DNA from: Neoroseomonas eburnea
Lineage (GTDB): Bacteria > Pseudomonadota > Alphaproteobacteria > Acetobacterales > Acetobacteraceae
Reading direction: 5' to 3'
Assembly (NCBI RefSeq): GCF_018129005.1
Contig: NZ_JAAEDL010000007.1
Span: forward strand, 62,001 to 126,000
Length of the DNA stretch: 64,000 bases
In this document: positions 42,816 to 51,967 of the stretch, piece after piece
Numbering within the stretch: the stretch's first letter is position 1
Layout: each line of letters begins with the position of its first letter
The notes under the pieces: model-generated
Database searches by the model: none
What the model was told of the DNA's origin: nothing
The model's input: the letters and a program-made list of their open reading frames with translations, nothing else
Position numbers and translations under genes: made by a program

Positions 42816-45668
42816 TCAGGCCCAGATCACGGAATGGCCGTCGAAGCCGTCCGGCGGGAAGCCGGGCAGCAGGAAGGCCATATCGGCCTGGCCGTCGCCG
42901 TCGAGGTCGATGCGCAGCGTCTTCGTCGCCTCGTCGAAGCGGCCCTCCACGCCGCCCTCGCCGGTGAAGGCGAAGGCGCCGCGCCAGCGAAAGCTGTTGC
43001 CGTCGCCGATGCCCGCGAAGGCCAGCATGTCGCCCTCCAGCGGGTTGAAGTTGACGATGGTGTCGGGTGCCGCGACGGAGGATTGCGACGCCGCCGTGTA
43101 GATGAAGAGGTCCGCGCCCGCGCCGCCCACCAGGTAGTCCCTGCCGGCACCGCCGAAGATCTCGTCCGCGCCGCTGCCGCCGGTCAGCGTGTCGTTGCCG
43201 GCGCCGCCCTCGATCACCGCGCGGCCGCTGGCGGCGGACAGCGTGATGACGTCGTCGCCGGTGCCGCCGCGGATGCGTTCCACTCCGGTTGCCAGGACAC
43301 GCACGCCGCCATCGCCGAGCGTCAGCACGTCCATCCCGTCCCCGAGCGCCACCGCGACCGTGCCCTCGACGCCGGCCAGCGTGACCTGGTCGCTGGCGGC
43401 GCTTCCGAACACCGCCTCGACGCCGGCGATGCTGGCGATGTTCGCGCCCTGGCCGAGCACCACCCGGTCGTTGCCCGCACCAAGGTCGATCACCATCCCG
43501 GCGGAGCCGCGCGCCATCACCACCCAGTCGTCGCCGCCGCCGCCGGTGATGCGCTCCACGTCGGAGACCGTCACGAGGTTCGTCCCGCCGCCGAGCAGCA
43601 GATGGTCCGTGCCGGCGCCGAAGTGCAGCACCGCGCCCGTCGTCCCGGCGGCGAGTTCGATGGTGTCGGCGCCGTCGCTGCCGAGCACGAGCTCGACGCC
43701 GGAGACGGCGATGCGGTTGCCGCCGCGCGTCAGAACCAGCCGGTCCACCCCGGCGCCGAGATCCACCAGGCCCGCCGACATGGCGCTGCCGAGGGTGACC
43801 GCGTCATCGCCCGCCGCGCCGATGATCGTCTCGGCGAAGGCCGCGGTCAGCAGGTTGGTGCCCTCGGCCAGCACCAGCCGGTCCCGGCCCAGGCCGAGGT
43901 TCAGGTTGAGGCCGGTGCCGGCGTCGAGCAGCGTCACCGTGTCGTCCCCGCCGCCGCTGGCGACCAGCTCGACCCCGCGCAGGCGGACGCCGTCGGCGGC
44001 ATCGCCGAGGATGAGGCGGTCATAGCCGCCGCCGAGGGAGATCAGGGCATCCTGCGCGGCTCCCGCGAAGGTGATCACGTCATGGCCGTCGCTGCCGTGC
44101 AGCTCCTCCACCCCGGCCACGGTCAGGATGCTTCCGACGGTGGAGAGGGTCAGCCGGTCCACGCCGGCACCGAGGTCCACGAATGCGTCCCGCGCCAGCA
44201 GGGAGAGTTCCACGGCATCCGCCCCGGCGCCGCCGATCAGGGTCTCCACCCCGAGGACGGTCACCGCATTGCCGCCATCGGCGAGGCGCAGGCGGTCCTG
44301 CCCGCCATAGAGGTGGACTCGCCCGGCGATCGGGGTGAGCAGCGTCAGGTCCTCGTCCCCGCCGCCGCCCTCCAGCGTCTCGACGCCGAGGAGCCGCGCG
44401 GTCACCGGACCGCCGCGGATGGTCAGCCGGTCCGCCCCGCCGCCGAGGTCGATGAGGCCGTCGGAGATGGCGCCGAACAGCGTGACGTCGTCGGCACCCG
44501 CACCGGCGGCCAGCGTCTCCGTCCCGCCGACGAGGAGCGAATTGTTGCCCGGCCCGAGCACCAGGCTGTCGGTGCCGCCGCCGAGATCCACCAGCCCGCC
44601 GACGACCGGGGAGAGCAGCGTGACGGCATCGGCCGCGCCGCTGCCGCGCAGCGTCTCGATGCCGGAGGCGACGAGGCTGCCGCCGCCGAGGAAGCTGACG
44701 ACATCGCTGCCGGCGCCCCCGGTCAGCGTCTCCACGCCGCGCAGCACCAGGGCATTGCCGCCATCGGCCAGGGCGAGGCTGTCGGCGCCGCCGCCGAGGT
44801 CGAACTGCGCCCCGGCCATCAGCCGGTCCTCGAGCACGAGCAGGTCGGCGCCGGCGCCGCCGGTCACCGTCTCGATGCCGGCGAGGCGGCCGTGATTGCC
44901 GCCATCGGCGAGGACGAGCCGGTCGGCGCCGCCACCCAAGGCGATCCGACCGCCCGCAAGCGCGGTGCCGAGCCGGATGTCGTCCGCCCCCGCCCCGGCG
45001 GTGATGGTTTCCGCCCCCGTGACGGTCAGCACGCTGCCGCCCTCGCCGAGCGCCAGGAGATCGGCCCCCGCGCCGAGATCGTAGGTGCCGCTGGCTGCGC
45101 CCTCGACCTCGATGACGTCGTCGCCGCCTCCGGCGAGGAACTCCTCGACGCCGAGCATGACCAGCCGGTCGGCCTCGTCCGAGAGGGCGACGCGGTCGGT
45201 GCCGGCGCCGAGATCGATCCGGGTGCCGACGGTCGGGCCGGTGAAGGTGACCTCGTCGATGCCCTTGCCGCCGATGACGGTTTCGATGTCCGCGGCGAGG
45301 GTGACGGTATTGCCGGCGCCGGCAGTGAAGGTCAGCCGGTCGAGCCCGGCGCCGAGGGAGACGTAGCCGGCCAGCCGCGTGGCGGTGAAGACCTGGTCGT
45401 CGCCGCTGCCGCCGATGACCGTCTCGATCGCGGCGACGGTCACGACATTGGTGCCGTCGGCCAGCGTCAGATGGTCGCGGCCACCCTTCAGATCGACCCA
45501 CATGTCGGTGACCGGGGCGAGCAGCGCGACCGTGTCGGATCCCGTGCCGCCGGTCAGCGTCTCGGTGCCGAGAACGAAGAGGCTGTTCGCCGCATTGGCG
45601 AGCAGGAGCCTGTCGGCGCCGGTGCCGAGATCGACGATGGCGTCGGCGAGGGCGCCGGTGACCGTCAC
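42816..45668 (-). CDS. Large secreted beta-repeat protein with C-terminal RTX motifs
   Basis: 950 residues from the GTG at 45668. About 18 repeats of roughly 45 residues follow the pattern VDLGAGADRLVLADGGN...VTVxGVETLTGGAGADxVTL. The end (about 850-885) has true RTX nonapeptides (GGAGNDTLTGGSGADEIFGGAGRD split here by position) and a C-terminal domain with PDTIVNFNPLEGDMLAF, as in type I-secreted calcium-binding proteins. No signal peptide is present, fitting type I export. The coding pattern continues upstream of this GTG to about 45755, where a CTG has GGAGG seven bases before it; the true start may be there (979 residues). No export genes lie nearby. Confidence 0.85.
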   Translation of the reverse strand: MTVTGALADAIVDLGTGADRLLLANAANSLFVLGTETLTGGTGSDTVALLAPVTDMWVDLKGGRDHLTLADGTNVVTVAAIETVIGGSGDDQVFTATRLAGYVSLGAGLDRLTFTAGAGNTVTLAADIETVIGGKGIDEVTFTGPTVGTRIDLGAGTDRVALSDEADRLVMLGVEEFLAGGGDDVIEVEGAASGTYDLGAGADLLALGEGGSVLTVTGAETITAGAGADDIRLGTALAGGRIALGGGADRLVLADGGNHGRLAGIETVTGGAGADLLVLEDRLMAGAQFDLGGGADSLALADGGNALVLRGVETLTGGAGSDVVSFLGGGSLVASGIETLRGSGAADAVTLLSPVVGGLVDLGGGTDSLVLGPGNNSLLVGGTETLAAGAGADDVTLFGAISDGLIDLGGGADRLTIRGGPVTARLLGVETLEGGGGDEDLTLLTPIAGRVHLYGGQDRLRLADGGNAVTVLGVETLIGGAGADAVELSLLARDAFVDLGAGVDRLTLSTVGSILTVAGVEELHGSDGHDVITFAGAAQDALISLGGGYDRLILGDAADGVRLRGVELVASGGGDDTVTLLDAGTGLNLNLGLGRDRLVLAEGTNLLTAAFAETIIGAAGDDAVTLGSAMSAGLVDLGAGVDRLVLTRGGNRIAVSGVELVLGSDGADTIELAAGTTGAVLHFGAGTDHLLLGGGTNLVTVSDVERITGGGGDDWVVMARGSAGMVIDLGAGNDRVVLGQGANIASIAGVEAVFGSAASDQVTLAGVEGTVAVALGDGMDVLTLGDGGVRVLATGVERIRGGTGDDVITLSAASGRAVIEGGAGNDTLTGGSGADEIFGGAGRDYLVGGAGADLFIYTAASQSSVAAPDTIVNFNPLEGDMLAFAGIGDGNSFRWRGAFAFTGEGGVEGRFDEATKTLRIDLDGDGQADMAFLLPGFPPDGFDGHSVIWA

Positions 45669-45755
45669 CTCGTCGGCATGGGCGCCGCCCGTCAGCCGGT
45701 CGAAGGCCGGCAGGATGACGGCGTTGGACGAGGCCTGGGAAAGGGTGACGGACAG
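45669..45755 (-). other. Probable coding extension of the beta-repeat protein, possible CTG start
   Basis: In frame with the gene below, these 29 codons read as LSVTLSQASSNAVIL then PAFDRLTGGAHADE, which completes the first repeat. No ATG, GTG or TTG lies between the in-frame TAA at 45824-45822 and the GTG at 45668. The CTG at 45755 is preceded by GGAGG with 7-base spacing, whereas the GTG has no ribosome site. Confidence 0.55.
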
Positions 45756-45882
45756 GGCGACGCCTCCGGCTCCGGGCCGGCGCCGCGTGGCACCGGTCGG
45801 AGGCAGAATCGCCGCTCGTATTTAAAAAGAGACGAATTTCCGAGACTGATCTCGCATCACGAGACAATGCCCGGCGGATGGC

Positions 45883-46608
45883 TCAGGTCTTGATCGGACC
45901 TTGCCTCCCCCCGCGCCCCTGGCCTGGCGGGTCGCTCGGATCGTTGTCGGACGGCCCGGCGGGGGCGCCCCGCCCGCCGCCGCCGCGTCCGCCGCCCGGC
46001 GGGTCGTTCGGATCGGAGTCCGTCACGCCGCCCTGACGAGGCGCGCCACCGCTGCCGCGCCCCTGGCCGGGCGGGTCATGCGGGTCGGCATCGGAGAGGC
46101 CACCGCGGGGCCGGCCCCCTCCACCACCGCGACCCTGCCCGGGCGGGTCGCTGGGGTCGTTGTCGGTAGGACCGACCTGCCGCTGCCCGCCGCCGCGGCC
46201 CTGGCCGGGCGGGTCGTTGGGATCGCTGTCGGTCGGGCCGAGCGGCCGTCCGCCGCGCTGAGGGCCGCGCCCGTTGTTGGGCGGGTCGTTGGGGTCGGCA
46301 TCGGTAAGGCCGCTCTGCGGCTGGCGCTGCTGCCCGCCCTTCACAGGCGGCCGGCCACCGCCGCGGCCCTGGCCCTGAGGATCGTCCGGGTCGGTGTCGG
46401 AGACGCCGGAGGGCGCGCGGCGCGGCGGCACCGGAGCAGGGGTCGCGGGCGGCGAGGGCGACGGCGACGGCGCGGGTGCGCCTCCGCCCTCTCCCTTGGT
46501 GCCGCCCTGGGCCAGGGCAGCGCCAGGCAGCGCCACCGCGCCCCCTGCGGTCGCCAGGCGCACCACCAGCAGGCGCCGGGCGAGGCGGTGGTCGGGTGAA
46601 TCGGTCAT
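45883..46608 (-). CDS. Exported protein with seven DxDPxDPPGxGRG repeats
   Basis: 241 residues. The start MTDSPDHRLARRLLVVRLATAGGAV leads a signal peptide ending ALPGAALAQ; an upstream in-frame start would spoil it. A Ser/Pro-rich linker follows, then seven repeats of about 22-32 residues, each with S/T-D-x-D-P-x-D-P-P-x-x-G-R-G (for example TDSDPNDPPGQGRGGG, SDADPHDPPGQGRG). Regularly spaced Asp could bind calcium; the Gly-Arg parts are flexible. I know no characterised family. It lies just upstream of, and on the same strand as, the beta-repeat protein. Confidence 0.8.
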   Translation of the reverse strand: MTDSPDHRLARRLLVVRLATAGGAVALPGAALAQGGTKGEGGGAPAPSPSPSPPATPAPVPPRRAPSGVSDTDPDDPQGQGRGGGRPPVKGGQQRQPQSGLTDADPNDPPNNGRGPQRGGRPLGPTDSDPNDPPGQGRGGGQRQVGPTDNDPSDPPGQGRGGGGGRPRGGLSDADPHDPPGQGRGSGGAPRQGGVTDSDPNDPPGGGRGGGGRGAPAGPSDNDPSDPPGQGRGGRQGPIKT

Positions 46609-46706
46609 CGGCGCGGCACTCCGGTGCGGTCGAGGCGGACATTCTCCGCTTCGGACCGGGCCCGGCACAAGGCGGACCGCGGGCACATCATGGGGCTTGC
46701 GTTAAT

Positions 46707-46721
46707 GTTCTTGTTTTGTTC
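46707..46721 (+). promoter_or_regulatory. LexA (SOS) box, alphaproteobacterial type
   Basis: GTTC-TTGTTTT-GTTC is an exact match to the alphaproteobacterial LexA consensus GTTC-N7-GTTC, with the T-rich spacer typical of real sites. TTGCGT at 46698-46703 and TTATCG at 46722-46727 could be -35 and -10 elements 18 bases apart, so bound LexA would cover the promoter. It ends 10 bases before the ATG at 46732. The divergent repeat-protein gene starts about 100 bases away on the other side. Confidence 0.75.
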
Positions 46722-46731
46722 TTATCGTCGC

Positions 46732-46911
46732 ATGAGCACGCGTCACGCCATCGACCCTTCCCTGGCCATTCCGCCCGTTCCCCTGGTGGTGCGCTTCGTC
46801 CCGGCGCGCCCGCCCGGCCGCCTGGCGCGGCGCGCCATGCGCGACTTCACTGGCTTCCTCGCGCTTGCCTGGGCGGTCGCCGAGATCGCGCTCTGGGCCA
46901 GCGGTGCCTGA
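46732..46911 (+). CDS. Small single-helix membrane protein under a LexA box (SOS-induced candidate)
   Basis: 59 residues: MSTRHAIDPSLAIPP, a basic middle (RFVPARPPGRLARRAMRD) and one C-terminal hydrophobic helix (FTGFLALAWAVAEIALWA, about 40-57). The start at 46732 is only about 10 bases from the LexA box, so the mRNA may be leaderless; longer in-frame versions would run through the promoter. In Caulobacter, LexA controls small inner-membrane proteins that block cell division (SidA, a short one-helix protein). This gene has the same layout, but I cannot show sequence relationship. Confidence 0.6.
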   Translation: MSTRHAIDPSLAIPPVPLVVRFVPARPPGRLARRAMRDFTGFLALAWAVAEIALWASGA

Positions 46912-47077
46912 TGCCGGCCGGTCCTGCTGCCGGCTCGGCATTCAAGGTCCAGGTTTCCTGCGCGGCGGCTCCACCAGGCGCGGACGCGATGCCGCTGGCC
47001 CTGGCCGATGGCCTCGCCAGCCAGGCTCGGCGGCACGCGCCGTCGCGGCGGCCGACCCTGCGCGGCCCTGCCGCGGT

Positions 47078-47752
47078 TCAGGCCGCGCGGCTGCGCAGGA
47101 TCTCGACGGCGCGGCGGAAGGCCGCCGCCATGCGTTCCGCCGGCATGGCACCCGAGAAGAGCAGGTGCCGGTCGAGCAGGAAGGACGGCACGCCGTTGAT
47201 CCCGGCCCGTGCCAGCGCGAGGGATTCGCCGATCACCTCGTCGCGCGCGTCCTCCCCGCCGGCGAAGGCGGCGATCGCTTCCGGCGGCATGCCGGCCTCC
47301 GCGCCCTCGGTCGCGAGCAGCGCGCGATCGCCGATATCCTTGCCTTCCTGGAAGTAGGCGCGGAACAGGCGCTCCACCATGGCGTGCTGCACACCGGCCT
47401 CGCCGGCCAGGCGGATCAGCCGGTGCGCCTCGATCGTGTTCGGCGTCCGCGCCATCAGGTCGTGGCGAAAGGAGAGCCCCGCCGCGCGTCCCGCCTCGGC
47501 GACCTGGGCGTCGAGTTCCTGCGAGCGTTCCCAGGAGCCGAACTTCTCCGTGCGGTAGGCGCGGCGATCGACGCCGCCCTCCGGCATGTCCGGATTGAGC
47601 TGGTAGGGCAGCCAGCCGATCTCGAAGGTCATCCCCTCCTCGCGCAGGAGGGCCAGGGCACCGTCGAGTTGCCTCTTGCCGATCCAGCACCAGGGGCAGA
47701 TGGCGTCGGAGACGATCTCGAGCCGGCCGGCGATCGCGGGGGCGGTGTCCAT
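47078..47752 (-). CDS. DsbA-family oxidoreductase, FrnE type
   Basis: 224 residues from the ATG at 47752, with AAGGAG upstream. The thioredoxin-like active site is DAICPWCWIGK (Cys19-Pro-Trp-Cys22) near the N-terminus, followed by the all-helical insert; the cis-Pro loop is GINGVPSFLLDRHLLFSGA. This matches the FrnE/2-hydroxychromene-carboxylate isomerase-like group of cytoplasmic DsbA-fold proteins (no signal peptide). The role is probably thiol-disulfide chemistry under oxidative stress. Confidence 0.92.
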   Translation of the reverse strand: MDTAPAIAGRLEIVSDAICPWCWIGKRQLDGALALLREEGMTFEIGWLPYQLNPDMPEGGVDRRAYRTEKFGSWERSQELDAQVAEAGRAAGLSFRHDLMARTPNTIEAHRLIRLAGEAGVQHAMVERLFRAYFQEGKDIGDRALLATEGAEAGMPPEAIAAFAGGEDARDEVIGESLALARAGINGVPSFLLDRHLLFSGAMPAERMAAAFRRAVEILRSRAA

Positions 47753-48123
47753 GGCGGGCTCCTTCTCGTGGATGTGCCGAGGATGGGTCCGTGCCGGCGC
47801 CGGCACAAGGCGCGGCAGGCCCGAAAGCGATGGTCCGGGGCCGGGGCGCGAGGCGGGGAGGGCGCTGCCCTCCCCGAACCCCTCCCGCCAGAGGCCGAAA
47901 GGCCTCTGGACACCAGGACTTGATCGGGTGCTCGGCAGAGGGGCGTCGATCGCGCGACCGCGATGCCGGGCGCGCCTTGCCCCTCCGACGACCACCCAAC
48001 CAGAATCTCGGGTTCCAAGGGCTCTTGGGCCTTTGGTGGGGGGAGGTCCGGAGGGGGGGCAAGGCCGCTCTCCGGCGCACCCCCCCTTGGAGCGCGCCCC
48101 TCTTCCGCGCATGGTCCCGCGCC
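47753..48123. other. Hairpin-rich gene-free stretch
   Basis: About 370 bases between divergent genes. It contains a perfect 9-bp hairpin (47855-47875, loop GCT) and a 9-bp hairpin with a GAAA tetraloop (47888-47909, arms CCAGAGGCC and GGCCTCTGG). Similar A/G-rich and C/T-rich words recur at 47990-48100. No gene is supported; promoters for both flanking genes must lie here. Confidence 0.6.
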
Positions 48124-49236
48124 ATGACCACCATCACCTTTCCCGCCGCCCACCCTGCTCCCTGGCCCGAGGCCGCGCCTGCCGCGCTCGGCTTCGACGC
48201 CGCCAGGCTCTCCGAGGCCGTCGCCCACGCCGCCGCGCACGAGACGCCCTGGCCCTATGACCTGGCCGGCCATATCGGCCGCGGTGCCTTCGAGCCGCCG
48301 CCGGACAACGAGGTGCTGGGCCCGCTCTGGCCGCGCGGCGCCCCCTGCGGCCTGATCACCCGCCACGGCGTGCTGGTCGCGCGCTGGGGCGACACGCGGG
48401 AGGTCAGCCAGACCTTCAGCGTCGCGAAATCCTACCTGTCGCTGCTCGCCGGCATCGCGGTGGCGGACGGGCTGATCCCGGACATCGACCGCCCGGTGCG
48501 CGAGACGGTGGATGATGGCGGCTTCGACAGTGCCCAGAACGCGCCGATCACCTGGCGGCACCTGCTGACCAACACCTCCGAATGGGAGGGCGAGCTCTTC
48601 GGCAAGGCGGATTCGATCGATCGCGGCCGCAACCTCGGCGTCGAGGGGCAGGGGAAGAAGGGCACGCGCACCCTCGAGCCCGCCGGCACCCATTGGGAAT
48701 ACAACGACGTGCGGGTGAACCGGCTGTCGCTCTCCCTGCTGCGCCGCTTCGGCCGGCCGCTGCCGGAGGTGTTCCGCGAACGCATCCTCGGCCCCATCGG
48801 CGGGTCCGCCGACTGGCGCTGGGACGGGTACCGCACCTCCTGGGTGACGCTGCCCGACGGCCGGCGCGTCCAGTCGGTGCCGGGCGGCACGCATTGGGGT
48901 GGCGGCATCGCCATCCATGCCGAGGACCAGGCGCGCATCGGCCTGCTGGCGCTGAACCGCGGCCGTTGGAACGGGCGGGACCTGATCCCGGCCTCCTGGT
49001 TCGATCTCTCGACCGGACCCTGCGCGCTGAACCCGCATTACGGCTTCCTGTGGTGGCTGAACACCGACGGAAAGAAGTACCCGTCGGCGGCGCGGGACGC
49101 CTTCTGCGCGAGCGGCGCGGGGGGCAACCTGACCTGGGTCGATCCGTCCTCCGGCATCGTCGCGGTGCTGCGCTGGACGGCGCCGGCGGCGATGGACGGC
49201 TTCATCGGCCGGGTGCGGGCGGCGCTGATCGGCTGA
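48124..49236 (+). CDS. Serine hydrolase of the beta-lactamase/esterase fold
   Basis: 370 residues, no signal peptide. The catalytic SxxK is Ser99-Val-Ala-Lys102 (QTFSVAKSYLSLL), the Tyr motif is WEYNDVRVN, and the third motif region is GTHWGGGIAIHAED to SGAGGNLTWVDPSSGIVAVLRW. This is the class C beta-lactamase-like fold used by esterases, amidases and D-peptidases; I cannot name the substrate. It starts after a hairpin-rich spacer and is followed by a 180-base gap before the ABC transporter operon. Confidence 0.9.
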   Translation: MTTITFPAAHPAPWPEAAPAALGFDAARLSEAVAHAAAHETPWPYDLAGHIGRGAFEPPPDNEVLGPLWPRGAPCGLITRHGVLVARWGDTREVSQTFSVAKSYLSLLAGIAVADGLIPDIDRPVRETVDDGGFDSAQNAPITWRHLLTNTSEWEGELFGKADSIDRGRNLGVEGQGKKGTRTLEPAGTHWEYNDVRVNRLSLSLLRRFGRPLPEVFRERILGPIGGSADWRWDGYRTSWVTLPDGRRVQSVPGGTHWGGGIAIHAEDQARIGLLALNRGRWNGRDLIPASWFDLSTGPCALNPHYGFLWWLNTDGKKYPSAARDAFCASGAGGNLTWVDPSSGIVAVLRWTAPAAMDGFIGRVRAALIG

Positions 49237-49417
49237 CTGCCGAAATTCCGGGCATCTCGCCTGAAAGAAGGGCTATGACGGCTGCCTCGGGCGGCCGTCA
49301 TCCGCATGCGCCACGCCGGATCGCTGGCACGGTGATTGCTGCCTCGGCACGCATCGGTCGCAACGCGCGAGGCCACGCAACCTCGTCCCGGCCGGCAGGG
49401 AGTGCAGTGGACGACGC

Positions 49418-50470
<1,053 letters not shown>

Positions 50471-50519
50471 TCCGCGCGGCGGCGGCGTGCCGCGGCGCGA
50501 ACAGGAAGGGGAGACTGCG

Positions 50520-51803
50520 ATGACGGAGACGGTGAAGGTGCGGGGCATCGGGCGCCGCAAGGCGCTGCTCGCCGCGGCGGGTGCGGCGGCCGGCTCGGGG
50601 GCGGTCACCGGCTTCCCGACCATCTGGGCGCAGAACATCCGCAACGTGGTGCTGCGCCAGTTCGGCACCGGCGTGTCGAACCAGAACGCCATCGCCGAGA
50701 AGTGCAAGGAAGACCTCGGCATCACGCTGCAGATGACGGCGCTCGATTCCGACGCGGTGGTGCAGCGCGCGGTGACCCAGCCGAATTCCTACGATATCGC
50801 CGACATCGAATACTGGATGTGCAAGAAGGTGTTCCCCGCCGGCACGCTGCAGCCGATGGACACCTCGAAGATCCGGCTCTTCGACAAGATCGTGCCGATC
50901 TTCACCACCGGGAAGCTGCGGCCCGACAGCGTCATCGCCCAGGGCACCGCGCCGAACACGGTCAGCTTCGTGGACGGGCCCGGCAGCACGCGCTTCGCGT
51001 CCTCGCCGACGCAGTGGTTCACCATGATCCCGACCATCTACAACGCCGACACGCTCGGCATCCGGCCCGACCTGGTCGGGCGCCCGATCAGGAACTGGAA
51101 GGACATCATGGACCCCGCCTTCCGGGGCAAGACCTCCATCCTGAACATCCCGTCCATCGGCATCATGGACGCGGCGATGATCTGCGAGAGCGCCGGCGTC
51201 ATCCGCTACGGCGACAAGGGCAACATGACCCGCGCCGAGATCGACACCACCATCAACTACCTGATCCAGGCCAAGCGCGCCGGCCAGTTCCGCGCCTTCT
51301 GGAAGACCTTCGACGAGAGCGTGAACCTCATGGCCTCGGGCGAGGTGGTGATCCAGTCCATGTGGTCGCCGGCCGTCACCGCGGTGCGGTCGCGCGGCAT
51401 CCCGTGCGTGTACCAGCCGCTGGAAGAGGGCTACCGCGCCTGGGGCGGCGGGCTTGCGCTCGCCAAGCATCTGCGCGGCATCCAGCTCGACGCGGCGTAC
51501 GAATACATCAACTGGTACCTCTCCGGCTGGGTCGGCGCGTACCTCAACCGGCAGGGCTACTACTCGGCGGTGCTGGAGACGGCGCGCGAGCACATGAGCG
51601 CCGACGAATGGGGCTACTGGATGGAAGGCAAGCCGGCCCAGGGCGAGATCAAGAACCCGCAGGGCCAGGTGATGGAGCGCGCCGGCGCGGTGCGCGACGG
51701 CGGGTCCTTCTACGACCGCATGGGCGCGGTCGCCTGCTGGAACGCGGTGATGGATGAGGACCGCTACATGGTCCAGAAGTGGAACCAGTTCATCGCGAGT
51801 TGA
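50520..51803 (+). CDS. ABC transporter extracellular solute-binding protein
   Basis: 427 residues from the ATG at 50520, with GGAAGGGGAG upstream. The signal IGRRKALLAAAGAAAG carries a twin Arg and may use Tat export, cleaved near IWAQN. The fold is that of PotD/PotF-type binding proteins (SYDIADIEYWMCKKVFPAGTLQP; PTIYNADTLGIRPDLVG; SGEVVIQSMWSPAVTAVRSRG; YINWYLSGWVGAYLNRQGYYS). It is longer than PotD (about 350). It sits between the ATPase and the permeases. Confidence 0.92.
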   Translation: MTETVKVRGIGRRKALLAAAGAAAGSGAVTGFPTIWAQNIRNVVLRQFGTGVSNQNAIAEKCKEDLGITLQMTALDSDAVVQRAVTQPNSYDIADIEYWMCKKVFPAGTLQPMDTSKIRLFDKIVPIFTTGKLRPDSVIAQGTAPNTVSFVDGPGSTRFASSPTQWFTMIPTIYNADTLGIRPDLVGRPIRNWKDIMDPAFRGKTSILNIPSIGIMDAAMICESAGVIRYGDKGNMTRAEIDTTINYLIQAKRAGQFRAFWKTFDESVNLMASGEVVIQSMWSPAVTAVRSRGIPCVYQPLEEGYRAWGGGLALAKHLRGIQLDAAYEYINWYLSGWVGAYLNRQGYYSAVLETAREHMSADEWGYWMEGKPAQGEIKNPQGQVMERAGAVRDGGSFYDRMGAVACWNAVMDEDRYMVQKWNQFIAS

Positions 51804-51808
51804 TGGGT

Positions 51809-51934
51809 CCTCAAGCGCCGGCGCCGCCATCCGGCGGCTTGGCTTGCGCGCCATGCACTGGTGCGCAGGCGGCCGCGGTCGGTCCGGGCGCGGTCGCGCT
51901 GTGCGCTCCCGGCCCGAGGCGTTGCCTCGGGCCG
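51809..51934. repeat. Structured intergenic repeat, type 1, copy 4
   Basis: Starts CCTCA and carries a hairpin (arms GCCGCC and GGCGGC around ATCC, 51823-51838), GGTCGCGCTGTGCGCTCC and a perfect 11-bp end hairpin at 51910-51934 (loop GTT). The copies at 21014 and 21149 have the same shared words with different but equally paired arms. It lies inside the transporter operon, between the binding protein and the first permease. Confidence 0.75.
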
Positions 51935-51967
51935 TCCTGGTCGGTGTGATGTGATTTGGGGTTCGCG

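Noticed and set aside
42816-45668. CRISPR-like regular repeats
   Set aside because: The regularity is at protein level (about 45 codons) with changing DNA sequence and no constant repeat-spacer pattern.
45822-45860. Short frame MRDQSRKFVSF ending in TAA as the true start of the beta-repeat gene with a nonsense mutation
   Set aside because: The codons between the TAA and about 45755 do not look like repeat protein, the area is AT-rich like a promoter, and a good ribosome site stands before the CTG. A broken gene remains possible but is less likely.
42810-45893. Open frame of about 1000 codons on the plus strand opposite the beta-repeat protein
   Set aside because: It is a shadow of the high-GC repeats in the real minus-strand gene; its protein is low-complexity Ala/Gly/Arg/Asp without a ribosome site or family motif.
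48124-49236. True class C beta-lactamase (antibiotic resistance)
   Set aside because: It has the fold motifs but no signal peptide and no AmpC-specific residues that I can recognise; esterase-like relatives fit better.
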